Source: an uncultured Alistipes sp.
GTDB lineage: Bacteria > Bacteroidota > Bacteroidia > Bacteroidales > Rikenellaceae
NCBI GenBank assembly: GCA_905213895.1
Contig: CAJMKE010000005.1
Location: forward strand, 62,001-126,000
Reading direction: 5' to 3'
Length of the DNA stretch: 64,000 bases
The notes beneath the pieces were generated by a model, which worked only from the letters and a program-made list of their open reading frames with translations, was not told where the DNA came from and made no database searches. Made by a program: the position numbers and the translations under genes. Of this stretch, positions 51,389-60,102 are shown piece after piece. Each line of letters starts with the position of its first letter. The stretch's first letter is position 1.

Positions 51389-53722
51389 TTATTTGTTCGA
51401 CGTGAGGAATGTTATCTCGAACGAATATATATTTTGTGTGTATTTGCTGATATAATGGAAGAAGCCGTACTTCTCGGATTCGGAAACTGCTCCTGACCAA
51501 ATATATTGAGGATAACTTCCACCTCTGTTCAAATCGGCGAGTTTCTCTTTGTTGTCGATACTTTCTTTCGTTGCACCCAGATATACATAAAAGTCTCCTG
51601 CCGAAGATTGGTTGACGGTTACCGATACGCCTGTAACTATTGCAATAGGCGTTATGTTCCGGATAGAACCTTTGCCATATAACATTACAAGATAATCTTT
51701 CGTCGTGGAACTGTATTCGACACCCTCGAACGAAAGTTCTATGTCTTTTGTTGCACCGCTACCATCGATTGCCGTTGCTTTGAGCGTCGTATTGAAATTC
51801 ATGGCAGTTCCGATTACGACCTTATCGCCGGCTGCTTCCGCATCCTCTTTTGCCTTTTCGATAGCAGCGAGTACATCTGCCTGTCCGAACGAGAGTTTGA
51901 ACTCGGTGAAATTGATGCTTCTCTGGGATATCGTCAGTTCTTTTGTGGAGGTCGAGTTTCCGGTCGCTTCGACAATGATATGACCGGTACGTATATCGTT
52001 GCTTTCGTTTGCATCTACGTTATACGTAATAATTCCGTCTTTGTACGAATCGATGTGCAACCATCCCGCATCCGAAGTAACCTTAGCCTCTTCGGTCGCG
52101 CAAACCACATTCAGACCGACGGTCTTGGTTTCCGCCTTACCGCTCAGCGAAATGCTCTTTTCTCCGAAAGAGATACCCGGTTCCGGATTGATGGTAAGTT
52201 GTCCGATATACATGTAATAGATGCTGTTTACGGAACCGTTGTTGAATACGATTTGCAATTTTCCTTCCTGTACAGGTTCTGCCGGAGCAAAATAGTAGTC
52301 TGTTCCGGCTTTGTTGTCGGAATCTCCGATAACTCTTTGTGCATCACCGAGCGAAATCTTATTGCCGTTATTGTCTACGATGAATGCCGAAATATCGCAC
52401 TCATCCGTACCGGAATAGATGCCGCTGTTGACTTTGATTCCGTTGATGCCTTTGTATGTGCTGCTCGATGCTATGACAACATTGCCATACATTATATTGG
52501 AAAAACTTAATCTTTGTACCGTCCGTTTTCCGAACGTTGTGGACGACGGAGATACAGATGCTACTGTCGAACTCGAACCGTTGCTCTCGCCGTAAATCGT
52601 ATATTCCATGGTCGGAACACCTTCGAGCGTACCCCAGTTTGCTTCACGATGCTGCGACGTAAAGAAGTCCGTATCCTTGTTGCCGTTGTTCTTGTACGAA
52701 GTGTCTGTATCGTGCTGCCACAATTTTCCTCCGGTCAAATCGATTGAGGTCGATTCTGTTACATCCGATGACGCCTTGAAATTGATAACCGGCGAGGTGA
52801 TTTTCGAACGTTCGATTTTCAAACCCTTACGTTCGAACGAGATCGTGTAACCGGGAGTGTATACCTGTACATTTACATCGTATGTCCCGGTATTCGCAAC
52901 GAACCAAGCCTTGTAGTCTTTCAGAGCGATAGTATTGTCGCTCGCGAGAGTAATGGAATTCGACGGAGCGGATGCCTTTACCTCGAAATCGTTGTCGAAT
53001 ACATTTTTGTTAAGATCGACAAGCATGGTACCCGCCAAATCCGTTTTTTCGCCTACTGCTGTAATTACGACCTTCTTAACGGTCTCGTTTGCAATCTCCT
53101 CAGGAAGCGAAGCGAATGTCAGACATCCGAATCCGAAGATATGAGCGAATTTGATTTCCGCCGATGCGTTGCATCTGTAATAGTAATCATAATTATAACG
53201 ATCGAAATACCTCTCTTTATCGGTAAGCGTAATTTCTATCGGCTCGATAAGCATTACGTCCGCTTTACCGTCCCATTCGGTTTGAGTCGGAACCTGCTCT
53301 GCAATCATTTTGACCGACCTGCCGGTGATATTCTTTTTATAATATGAAGATCCGTCAGCGTCAGCCGATGCAGGGTAAAGTCCGAAAATGTGGTACGAAT
53401 CCAAAAGTCCGTCCGGAAGTTCATCCAATTTCCCGGAAAATACAGGTTTTTCGTTATCTCCTCCGAAATCGAGTTTTACGGCACCGTTGATTGCCGTTTC
53501 ATTCGTGGCACCATCTACAAGAAGGACTGATAATTGGTCGTATTTCTCCCATTTGATATGGCTGTCGCCGTCGAAGATTGCACGCGAATCTTCGGCTACT
53601 GTGAGGTTGAGTTCTAACGTGTTGCCTTTCGTTCCGGATACGGTTGCCGGTGCTTCGTTCAAGTCTTTCGAGCATCCTGCGAAAATGGCGAGCGCGGTCG
53701 CTGCGTATAATAACTTTTTCAT
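51389..53722 (-). CDS. Fimbrillin-like lipoprotein with BACON domain
   Basis: The ATG at 53722 (MKKLLYAATALAIFAGC) is preferred; one at 53734 is also in frame. The 777-residue product has lipobox Cys17 followed by SKDLNE. A fimbrillin-like N-terminal half follows (LNLTVAEDSRAIFDGDSHIK, YHIFGLYPASADADG, AEIKFAHIFGFGCLTFA), then a central beta-rich domain (GKLWQHDTDTSYKNNGNKD, MYIGQLTI) and a BACON domain at about 530-615 (AKVTSDAGWLHIDSYKDGII). The last region closes with FFHYISKYTQNIY. Probably a fimbrial tip or surface adhesin subunit. It follows the 45-residue peptide by 22 bases. Confidence 0.86.
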   Translation of the reverse strand: MKKLLYAATALAIFAGCSKDLNEAPATVSGTKGNTLELNLTVAEDSRAIFDGDSHIKWEKYDQLSVLLVDGATNETAINGAVKLDFGGDNEKPVFSGKLDELPDGLLDSYHIFGLYPASADADGSSYYKKNITGRSVKMIAEQVPTQTEWDGKADVMLIEPIEITLTDKERYFDRYNYDYYYRCNASAEIKFAHIFGFGCLTFASLPEEIANETVKKVVITAVGEKTDLAGTMLVDLNKNVFDNDFEVKASAPSNSITLASDNTIALKDYKAWFVANTGTYDVNVQVYTPGYTISFERKGLKIERSKITSPVINFKASSDVTESTSIDLTGGKLWQHDTDTSYKNNGNKDTDFFTSQHREANWGTLEGVPTMEYTIYGESNGSSSTVASVSPSSTTFGKRTVQRLSFSNIMYGNVVIASSSTYKGINGIKVNSGIYSGTDECDISAFIVDNNGNKISLGDAQRVIGDSDNKAGTDYYFAPAEPVQEGKLQIVFNNGSVNSIYYMYIGQLTINPEPGISFGEKSISLSGKAETKTVGLNVVCATEEAKVTSDAGWLHIDSYKDGIITYNVDANESNDIRTGHIIVEATGNSTSTKELTISQRSINFTEFKLSFGQADVLAAIEKAKEDAEAAGDKVVIGTAMNFNTTLKATAIDGSGATKDIELSFEGVEYSSTTKDYLVMLYGKGSIRNITPIAIVTGVSVTVNQSSAGDFYVYLGATKESIDNKEKLADLNRGGSYPQYIWSGAVSESEKYGFFHYISKYTQNIYSFEITFLTSNK

Positions 53723-53743
53723 AATTCTCTCCATTTTTAATGT

Positions 53744-53881
53744 TTACCAATTGTAGTCTCCGTCGCCCGGGGTGATAGGGTCTCCGTGGTCTCCATAGCC
53801 GGAAGCCTGAAATCCGGCTTCGATGTTTACGTTCAACTCCCGAAATGTCGGTGTTGCGTACTCTTTTCCGTTGTTTTTCAT
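53744..53881 (-). CDS. 45-residue peptide gene ahead of the fimbrillin-like gene
   Basis: The minus strand encodes MKNNGKEYATPTFRELNV, then NIEAGFQASGYGDHGDP and ITPGDGDYNW, ending TAA at 53746-53744. There is no signal peptide. The C-terminal half is Gly/Asp-rich with aromatic residues. It lies 46 bases after the Big2 lipoprotein stop and 21 bases before the fimbrillin-like ATG, in the same operon. Short proteins of this general form (KxxY.xP, GF.S/C..., Gly-rich end) are common beside Bacteroidales surface operons, from memory; some resemble peptide precursors. Its role is unknown. Confidence 0.72.
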   Translation of the reverse strand: MKNNGKEYATPTFRELNVNIEAGFQASGYGDHGDPITPGDGDYNW

Positions 53882-53927
53882 AATACACATATATTAGTGG
53901 TTTTGCTCATTAACCTTGTTCTTCGGT

Positions 53928-55625
53928 TTAGAATGCGAGTATAAAGCGTGCGTAGCACATATCGTCCATCCAGTCAGCCATGCACTCGACGAGCGCGCCT
54001 GGCGTTCCGTCCGTCGATTCGCGGTTTCCGATGTGGAACGTACATGCCGCTTCACCGGGGGTGTATACCGACGATGTCCAAATCGGGCAGGTTCCGCGGT
54101 ATGTATCCTTTACTTTGAGGATTTCCTTCTGGTTGTCCGGAATCAGCGAGAATTTTTCGTTGAAATTGTCGAGCGCATCGCAAGAAACATGCGTCGAAAC
54201 ATAATATGTGGCATCGTAACCGTTGGTGCGGTTCTCTTTGAGGAATTGGGCGACCTCGCTTCCGCAGAGATTAGCCACCATGTCCCACATCTGTCCGGTC
54301 GAAGGCAGGAACCATCCGCTACTCTTGGTCGGTGCGGTAGGCTTGAAATCTCTTGTCCAGTCGAATGCAGGGAATTGATTTAGTATGGTCGAGTATTCCG
54401 AGATTACATGGTTGGTTTCGTACCATCCGTCGATATTCTTGTACCATGTGCTGCCGACTTTGCAAGGGCTTATGCAGTCTACGCCTTGGAACGAATAGCG
54501 AGTGGTTTCGTATTTCGAGCCGTGTGCGCCTTTTGCCGCCACGACATATCCGTGGGTGAATCCGCGTTCTTTCTCCGACGATGCGATGCGGTTAGGGTCG
54601 GTCTGGAAGACGATGCCGATAACCGTTTTGCCCGCAATCGGAGCAGGTTTGTTCTCCGCCCATACGGCATTGGTGCCGTCGATGTCCATGCTTATCAGAC
54701 CTCCGTCGCTCCATGTTCCGTCGGAGTAGTAATAGTCGCCGACTTTCGGCGCAGCCTGCGGAGTTTCGGATTTTTTGACGGTTACTTCGCACGAAGCCGA
54801 GAGTTCGCCGTCGGCTGCGAATGCCGTAATCACGGTCTTTCCTTCGCCGACACCCGAAACGACGCACATGTTGTCCATGCCGTCTACCTGAGCGACGGTG
54901 GCGATTTTAGGGTCGTCGGTAGCCCAATCGAGAGTCTTGTCGGTCGCGTTGGCGGGAGTGATGGTTACGGTGAGCATCACGGTCTCGTGTTCCGAGATTT
55001 CCGCCGTGGTCGGTTCGATGGTGATGCCGGTTACCGGAATGGCGGTTACCGTTACGGCGCACTTGCTCACCACATGACCTATGCGCGCTACGATGTTGGT
55101 CTTGCCCGCTTTGAGTGCGGTAACCAGTCCCTCTTTGACTTTGGCGACGGTTTCGTCCTCCGCATACCAGTCGATGTTCTTGTTTTCGGCATCTTCCGGC
55201 TCTACGGTCGCCGAGAGTTGCTCGGTATCGCCTACGCCGAGAGAGATTTCTGTTTTGTCGAGAGTGATTTTTTCTACCGATGTTTCGACGACGTTGATTT
55301 TGCAACTTGCGATGACGTTGTCGATGAATGCGATTACGGTCGCCGTGCCGAGTTTGTTGGCGGTAACGACGCCGTTATCCACCGATGCGACGGTGTCGTC
55401 GCTCGATGTCCATTGAAGTTCGGAAATTTTGCTTTCGGGTTCGACTGTTGCGGTCAGAACGACCTGCCCGTCCACCTTGACGAATGCCTCAGTTTTGTTG
55501 AGGGTGATTGTAGTTTGTTTGGGTTGGTCCGGTTCGGGGTCAGGATTCCCCCCCCCTCCATTTTCGCATGCCGAGAAACAAAGCAGCGAAACGAACAGCA
55601 ATGCCGTCGATTTGAAAATGTTCAT
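53928..55625 (-). CDS. Big2 (Ig-like) surface lipoprotein with DUF1566/lectin-like C-terminus
   Basis: A 565-residue lipoprotein: signal MNIFKSTALLFVSLLCFSAC, then ENGGGG and an acidic linker NPDPEPDQPK. Three bacterial Ig-like (Big2) repeats follow at about 37-113 (TITLNKTEAFVKVDGQVVLT), 115-190 (KITLDKTEISLGVGDTEQLS) and 195-290 (ITIEPTTAEISEHETVMLTV). The last 270 residues (KVGDYYYSDGTWSDGG, FLPSTGQMWDMVANL, PIWTSSVYTPGEAAC) look like the DUF1566/C-type-lectin-like domain of Mfa/fimbrial tip proteins. The first gene of the operon, with a 9-G tract right after the lipobox. Confidence 0.88.
   Translation of the reverse strand: MNIFKSTALLFVSLLCFSACENGGGGNPDPEPDQPKQTTITLNKTEAFVKVDGQVVLTATVEPESKISELQWTSSDDTVASVDNGVVTANKLGTATVIAFIDNVIASCKINVVETSVEKITLDKTEISLGVGDTEQLSATVEPEDAENKNIDWYAEDETVAKVKEGLVTALKAGKTNIVARIGHVVSKCAVTVTAIPVTGITIEPTTAEISEHETVMLTVTITPANATDKTLDWATDDPKIATVAQVDGMDNMCVVSGVGEGKTVITAFAADGELSASCEVTVKKSETPQAAPKVGDYYYSDGTWSDGGLISMDIDGTNAVWAENKPAPIAGKTVIGIVFQTDPNRIASSEKERGFTHGYVVAAKGAHGSKYETTRYSFQGVDCISPCKVGSTWYKNIDGWYETNHVISEYSTILNQFPAFDWTRDFKPTAPTKSSGWFLPSTGQMWDMVANLCGSEVAQFLKENRTNGYDATYYVSTHVSCDALDNFNEKFSLIPDNQKEILKVKDTYRGTCPIWTSSVYTPGEAACTFHIGNRESTDGTPGALVECMADWMDDMCYARFILAF
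55548..55556 (-). repeat. 9-G homopolymer just after a lipobox
   Basis: Nine consecutive G residues on the coding strand, codons 23-26 of the Big2 lipoprotein. The tract stands between the signal peptide and the mature domains, so slippage would switch off surface display. Confidence 0.62.
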
Positions 55626-55749
55626 AAGTTTCAGTATATAATGAAATTAGTTCGTCAAAACAATTCTGCTCAATAATCCCAGCCCCACTAATCCGCCTCG
55701 GATACATCCTCGTGAATGCACTGAAACTACTTAACACATTGCAAAGATA
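55626..55749 (-). promoter_or_regulatory. Promoter and structured leader of the Big2/fimbrillin operon
   Basis: TATCTTTG on the minus strand (55749-55742) matches TAnnTTTG and predicts a leader of about 110 bases. In it GTTTCAGT (55727-55720) and ACTGAAAC (55635-55628) can pair, enclosing a small ATCCG/CGGAT hairpin; the closing arm ends two bases before the ATG. Leader folding could affect initiation. Confidence 0.5.
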
Positions 55750-55927
55750 TGCAAATTTTTTATTAAATTTTCACTTTTGGAGATGATAATTGCATTTTAT
55801 TTCATAAAAATGTCGTCGGACGATTTTGCCGCCGTTTCCGAAACTATGCGTATTCTCCGTTTTGCGGAGTGTCGAAAAAATATTGGAAAATAATTTTGCG
55901 GTTTCGGAGTTTCTCTGCATTAATCCT

Positions 55928-55935
55928 TATATTTG
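55928..55935 (+). promoter_or_regulatory. -7 promoter element of the repeat lipoprotein gene
   Basis: TATATTTG matches TAnnTTTG, 28 bases before the ATG at 55964. The AT-rich stretch between 55750 and 55927 shows no gene and holds both divergent promoter regions. Confidence 0.5.
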
Positions 55936-55963
55936 TGCAGGTATTCACTTAATTTTTACATTT

Positions 55964-57514
55964 ATGAAAAACGCAAATTTGTTCAGAGCGATTTTACTGC
56001 CGGCAATTGCCTGTTTAGCCGTGTCGTGCAACGATACTCCCGAGTCGCCGGAGATTCCCGACGACCCGGACAAGCCGGATGTGCCGGTCGTCGTGGAGGC
56101 GGACTTCAAGTTTTCTACCGAAACGGTTACTTCCAACAGCGCGGTTGTCGTGGTCGAACCTAAGTCGCCCGGAGATTATTATACATGGGATGTGGTCGAG
56201 TCCGAGGTTTTCGACAAGACATACGATGACGACGAGATGCTGATAGCCGAACATCAGAACTATCTGAACCGCCAACTCGAAGTCTATCGTGCCGAAGTCG
56301 ATGCGAGCGGAACTATCACCGACCTGCTTACCCGCGGAACGGACAGACAGCGTATCGCCGGTCTGAAACCTGCCGCGAAATATACCGCGTTCGCATTCGG
56401 AATGGACGAGACGGGCAAGTCGACGACCGCTCCCGTGAAATTCGTATTCGAGACCAAACCGTTCGAGGTTGCCGACAACTGTTCGTTCGGCATCGAGTTC
56501 TCGAATATCGAGCAGTTGCGGTTCGCGTTCACCGTAACTCCGACCGACAACTCCACGCGTTATTATATAGGTATTACCGACGGCGATATGTTGAAGAGCA
56601 GCACTCCGGAGCAGATTGCCGACGATTTCATCAAGCGTGCGGAGATAGCGGGTATCGAGTGGTCGGCGAACGATGCGTTGCGCACCGGTGCGGTTACTCT
56701 CGATACGGTGAAGGATTTGGAGATTTACAACCTCGAACCTGCGACCGAATATTCAATCGTGGTATTCGGCGTAAGCAATCAGGGCGAACGCACTACCGCC
56801 GTATTCCACAAGGAGGTAACCACGCTGGCTGTTCCCGATTCCAAGATGACGATTCAGTTGGAAATCGTCGAGACCTCGGTCGAGGGCGCGAAGATAAAGG
56901 TAACGCCTTCCACCGACGAAACCTATATGGCTGGCTGCATACGTAAAGACGAATTCGCAAAATATGCCGACGAACGTGAGTTTATGGAGTATGTCGTCGA
57001 AGTCGGCAATATCGAACTGTACAGCGGCGAGCAGATTATCGACAAGACGGGACGTCTGCTCACTGACAAGGAGTACGTATTCTTCGCATTCGGGTATGTC
57101 GGTGGTATCTCTACTGGGCTGTATTATACGGAGTTCAAGACAGAAGCCCCGAAAACGGAGAGCCTTGCGAAAGTGGACATATCGTTCCGTTTCGAAAAAC
57201 ATTCGACCTACGATGTTGCCATATATGCCGATTTGACACCGAACGAACATGCGGTGCATTGGTATGCTGGGGCATTCAAAACTGTGAGTGGTATAGTTGT
57301 GGTCGGCGATGATGTGTTGTCGGAAGCAGAAATCATCAGTCAATTGACTACTTATCAAAATACATATTACTGGGATTCGAACTATGCTGCATGCGGAGGA
57401 TTCTTCGGTCGTGAATATACATTCTTTGCCATCGCCCGCGACAAGGACGGAAATCTCGGTGCGCTCGTGAAAAAGACGATTGTACCGACGGCGGATTTGC
57501 TGCCGAAAGAGTAG
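55964..57514 (+). CDS. Repeat-containing surface lipoprotein (Fn3-like)
   Basis: The ATG at 55964 gives 516 residues; 46 upstream codons in frame are leader. Signal MKNANLFRAILLPAIACLAV ends at SC, with an acidic/Pro linker (NDTPESPEIPDDPDKPD). Three or four Fn3-like units follow, each with strands such as FKFSTETVTSNSAVVVVEP, LKPAAKYTAFAFGMDETGKS, LEPATEYSIVVFGVSNQGER and VEGAKIKVTPSTDETYMAG. It resembles the two BACON lipoproteins at 46.6-48.9 kb in its repeated Y-A/V-F-G pattern but lacks BACON. Probably surface exposed; ligand unknown. A single-gene unit with its own promoter and terminator. Confidence 0.85.
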   Translation: MKNANLFRAILLPAIACLAVSCNDTPESPEIPDDPDKPDVPVVVEADFKFSTETVTSNSAVVVVEPKSPGDYYTWDVVESEVFDKTYDDDEMLIAEHQNYLNRQLEVYRAEVDASGTITDLLTRGTDRQRIAGLKPAAKYTAFAFGMDETGKSTTAPVKFVFETKPFEVADNCSFGIEFSNIEQLRFAFTVTPTDNSTRYYIGITDGDMLKSSTPEQIADDFIKRAEIAGIEWSANDALRTGAVTLDTVKDLEIYNLEPATEYSIVVFGVSNQGERTTAVFHKEVTTLAVPDSKMTIQLEIVETSVEGAKIKVTPSTDETYMAGCIRKDEFAKYADEREFMEYVVEVGNIELYSGEQIIDKTGRLLTDKEYVFFAFGYVGGISTGLYYTEFKTEAPKTESLAKVDISFRFEKHSTYDVAIYADLTPNEHAVHWYAGAFKTVSGIVVVGDDVLSEAEIISQLTTYQNTYYWDSNYAACGGFFGREYTFFAIARDKDGNLGALVKKTIVPTADLLPKE

Positions 57515-57533
57515 CGGATACGTGTCGCAATAG

Positions 57534-57569
57534 TCGGCTGACTCCGAATCGGGTGTCAGCCGATTTTTT
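57534..57569 (+). terminator. Intrinsic terminator of the repeat lipoprotein
   Basis: A 9-bp stem TCGGCTGAC with GTCAGCCGA and a 13-base loop is followed by six T residues. Confidence 0.88.
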
Positions 57570-57603
57570 ATATGGCGTATGGTCTAAATATAGTGCGGCA
57601 AAG

Positions 57604-57634
57604 TTTCGCCGTGTGGAAAAAATGGTTAAATTTG
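57604..57634 (+). promoter_or_regulatory. Promoter of the FAD oxidoreductase operon
   Basis: TAAATTTG at 57627-57634 matches TAnnTTTG; TTTC at 57604-57607 lies 19 bases upstream as a three-of-four -33 element. The leader is about 60 bases. Confidence 0.58.
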
Positions 57635-57703
57635 CGGCTGATAAAACGTTTTAACTGACTCGTGCAATCCACGGGTATTGAAAATACTTATTATAAAAAT
57701 ATT

Positions 57704-59005
57704 ATGGCAACTTTGCATTACGAAAAGAGTATCGACGTGCGCAAGAGTTACGACGTCATCGTAGCCGGTGCGGGACCTGCCGGAATCTGCGCTGCGGTCG
57801 CTGCGGCGAGAGAGGGTGCCAAGGTCGCGCTCGTGGAGCGTTACGGCGTGGTCGGCGGCAATCTTACCGCGGGCTATGTGGGACCCATTCTCGGAATGGT
57901 CGGCAAGGGAACGATGCGCGACGAACTCGTGCGGCTGCTCGGCGTACCCGACAACGACATGATAGGCGTTACGGGCAAGGCTCATGATATGGAGCGGGCG
58001 AAACTGGTTCTCGCCGAGTTCGTGAACCACGAAAATATCGATGTCTACCTTCAAAGTTCGGTTTACGACGTCGTGAAGGAGGGCGATGCCGTCAAGGGAC
58101 TTATCCTCGCGACCAACGAGGGATATTTCGCGATTATGGCGAAAGTCGTCGTCGATGCGACGGGCGATGCCGTGGTGTCGTACCTCGCGGGTGCCGATAT
58201 AGAGAAGGGTCGCGAAGACGGACTGATGCAGCCCGTTACTCTCGAATTCACTATCGCCGGCGTCGATGAGGAGAAGGGTGTGATATGTATCGGCGATGTG
58301 GACGACGTGAAACTGGGCGACGAACGCTTCCTCGATTTCTGCAAGCGTTGCGCCGACGAGGGCAAACTCCCGCAGAAACTCGCCGCCGTCCGCCTGCATC
58401 CGACGACCAAATCGGGCGAGCGTCAGGTCAATACCACTCAGGTAAACGGAGTGGACGTAACGGAGGTGGCGTCCGTTTTCGATGCCGACCTCGAACTGCG
58501 CCGTCAGATAAAGTTGCTGATGGATTTCTTCCACGAGAATCTCCCCGGCTACGAGAATTGCCGCTGCATCGCGAGCGGAACGACTACGGGTGTCCGCGAA
58601 ACCCGCCGCGTGATGGGCGACTACGTCATTACCGCCGAGGAGTTGGCGGAGGGACGGCGTTTCGACGACGTTATCGTGCATAAAGCCGAATTCATCGTCG
58701 ATATCCACAATCCGGCAGGTGCGGGACAGGCGGAGGAGAAGATTCAGTACGTCGAGCCTTACGATTTGCCGTACCGCTGCTTCGTACCGCGCAAGGTGGA
58801 GAATCTCTACGTCGCGGGACGCTGCATCTCGGGTACTCACCGCGCGCATGCGTCGTATCGCGTGATGTCGATATGTATGGCTATGGGTGAGGCGGTCGGC
58901 ATCGCCGCCGCCATGTGTGCCGCCGACGGCGTCGCACCTCGCGCGCTCGACGTGAAGTCGCTCCAAAAGAGAATGACCGACAAGGGTATAGAACTTTTCG
59001 ATTAA
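57704..59005 (+). CDS. FAD-dependent oxidoreductase (FAD_oxidored family)
   Basis: The ATG at 57704 gives 433 residues. The N-terminus carries the dinucleotide-binding GxGxxG (DVIVAGAGPAGICAAVAAAR) and ERYGVVGGNLTAGYV. A second FAD-contact region is VVVDATGDAVVSYLAGADIE, then GVRETRRVMGDYVIT and the C-terminal LYVAGRCISGTHRAHASYRV. This is the pattern of the PF12831-type oxidoreductases common in Bacteroidetes polysaccharide loci. The substrate is unknown, probably a sugar derivative or organic acid (inference). It is a paralogue of the enzyme encoded at 62317-63633. The gene pair downstream follows by 21 bases. Confidence 0.92.
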   Translation: MATLHYEKSIDVRKSYDVIVAGAGPAGICAAVAAAREGAKVALVERYGVVGGNLTAGYVGPILGMVGKGTMRDELVRLLGVPDNDMIGVTGKAHDMERAKLVLAEFVNHENIDVYLQSSVYDVVKEGDAVKGLILATNEGYFAIMAKVVVDATGDAVVSYLAGADIEKGREDGLMQPVTLEFTIAGVDEEKGVICIGDVDDVKLGDERFLDFCKRCADEGKLPQKLAAVRLHPTTKSGERQVNTTQVNGVDVTEVASVFDADLELRRQIKLLMDFFHENLPGYENCRCIASGTTTGVRETRRVMGDYVITAEELAEGRRFDDVIVHKAEFIVDIHNPAGAGQAEEKIQYVEPYDLPYRCFVPRKVENLYVAGRCISGTHRAHASYRVMSICMAMGEAVGIAAAMCAADGVAPRALDVKSLQKRMTDKGIELFD

Positions 59006-59026
59006 CAATTAAATACATTTCGTATT

Positions 59027-59974
59027 ATGAGCATGGAGGACATAATGCTGCGTAACCGATTCCAGCCGCTGTCGCGGATTCTGTGTTACGATATATTCGA
59101 CCGCGGATTCAACGGTTGGATGATACTTATGCCTAATTTTACCGAATATCCCGATTTCGACACGCCGCCGAGCATCGTCAATAAAGACCAGTGGCCGCCG
59201 GTGATGTTGAGTTCGGCGACCTACCGGTTCCCCGGCACTCACGGTTCGATGAGCGGCACGTACAGCCTGAAAGTATCGACCCGCCCGATTGCCAATCCGT
59301 ATACGATGCCGCCGGCACCGGGTTCGATGGGACATGCAATCAAGCGCATGTCGTTCAGCCACCCCGGAAGCAAGTATCTGCAAATCGAGTGCTGGTTCGC
59401 CTATAACGCCGAACAGGACGTGGTGGACGGCGACGGTGCGCAGCCGGGTCTGCACGAGAATTCGATTCGCGCGTTCGGCTTCGGTTCGGACGTGCAGGAC
59501 GACAACAACCGCTTCTTCATCGGATGCCGTTATCTTAATGCAGTGGACGGCAAGCCGATGCGCAGATGGCAGTATGTCAGCGCAGCCGAGGTTACCGACA
59601 AGGAGTGGGCGTTCGGTACGGAGGGCGACTGGTGTAAGCGCGGTATCGACCCGTGGTGGTTTGGAAACCGCTATCCCTACGGAGGACACGACGGCTACAA
59701 GGACGTGCCGAACGGAACGCAGAATCTTATTTACAACGAAACCGACGACAAACTGAACTGGATGTATTTCCGCCTGAAAGTCGATACCGAGAAGCGCGAG
59801 TATGTCGAGATGCAGTGCAAGGACAGGGTTTTCGACCTCGGACATGCGCCGATAGTCGCCGTGGACAAATACCACCGCATCGACGGATTGATAAATCCGG
59901 TATTCTGGGTCGAGACGGACACTAACCGCCGCGTGTTCCTTTATGTCGATTCGGTCGTGGTTTCTCAGGAGTAA
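59027..59974 (+). CDS. Conserved hypothetical protein, possibly DUF6772-like
   Basis: The 315-residue product has no signal peptide and is rich in Trp, Tyr and Phe (FDRGFNGWMILMPNFTEYPD, YRFPGTHGSMSGTYSLKVS, NRYPYGGHDGYKD, WVETDTNRRVFLYVDSVVV). The strand pattern suggests a jelly-roll such as carbohydrate-binding modules, and I believe it matches DUF6772, though I am not certain. It lies 21 bases after the FAD oxidoreductase and is followed by a long inverted repeat, then a small beta-rich protein, which suggests a shared catabolic role. Confidence 0.72.
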   Translation: MSMEDIMLRNRFQPLSRILCYDIFDRGFNGWMILMPNFTEYPDFDTPPSIVNKDQWPPVMLSSATYRFPGTHGSMSGTYSLKVSTRPIANPYTMPPAPGSMGHAIKRMSFSHPGSKYLQIECWFAYNAEQDVVDGDGAQPGLHENSIRAFGFGSDVQDDNNRFFIGCRYLNAVDGKPMRRWQYVSAAEVTDKEWAFGTEGDWCKRGIDPWWFGNRYPYGGHDGYKDVPNGTQNLIYNETDDKLNWMYFRLKVDTEKREYVEMQCKDRVFDLGHAPIVAVDKYHRIDGLINPVFWVETDTNRRVFLYVDSVVVSQE

Positions 59975-60073
59975 CAAGTTCGTTTTCGGTAAATTTTTCC
60001 CGATTTTCTCGTTACATAGTCCCGCTATGCGCCTTGAAAAGTCGGAAAAAATTTTCTCGAAAACAGACTTGTT
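59973..60073. repeat. Long imperfect inverted repeat between operon genes
   Basis: A left arm at 59973-60008 (starting AACAAGTTCGTTTTCGG) and a right arm at 60036-60073 (ending GAAAACAGACTTGTT) match over about 36 bases with a few bulges. The 27-base apex includes CATAG-TCCCG-CTATG. As RNA it forms a long hairpin inside the operon; as DNA it resembles a small mobile (MITE-like) palindrome. No T-run follows, so it is not a simple terminator. Confidence 0.72.
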
Positions 60074-60102
60074 GTAAAAATGAATTTTAAGAAGTTGAAA
60101 AT

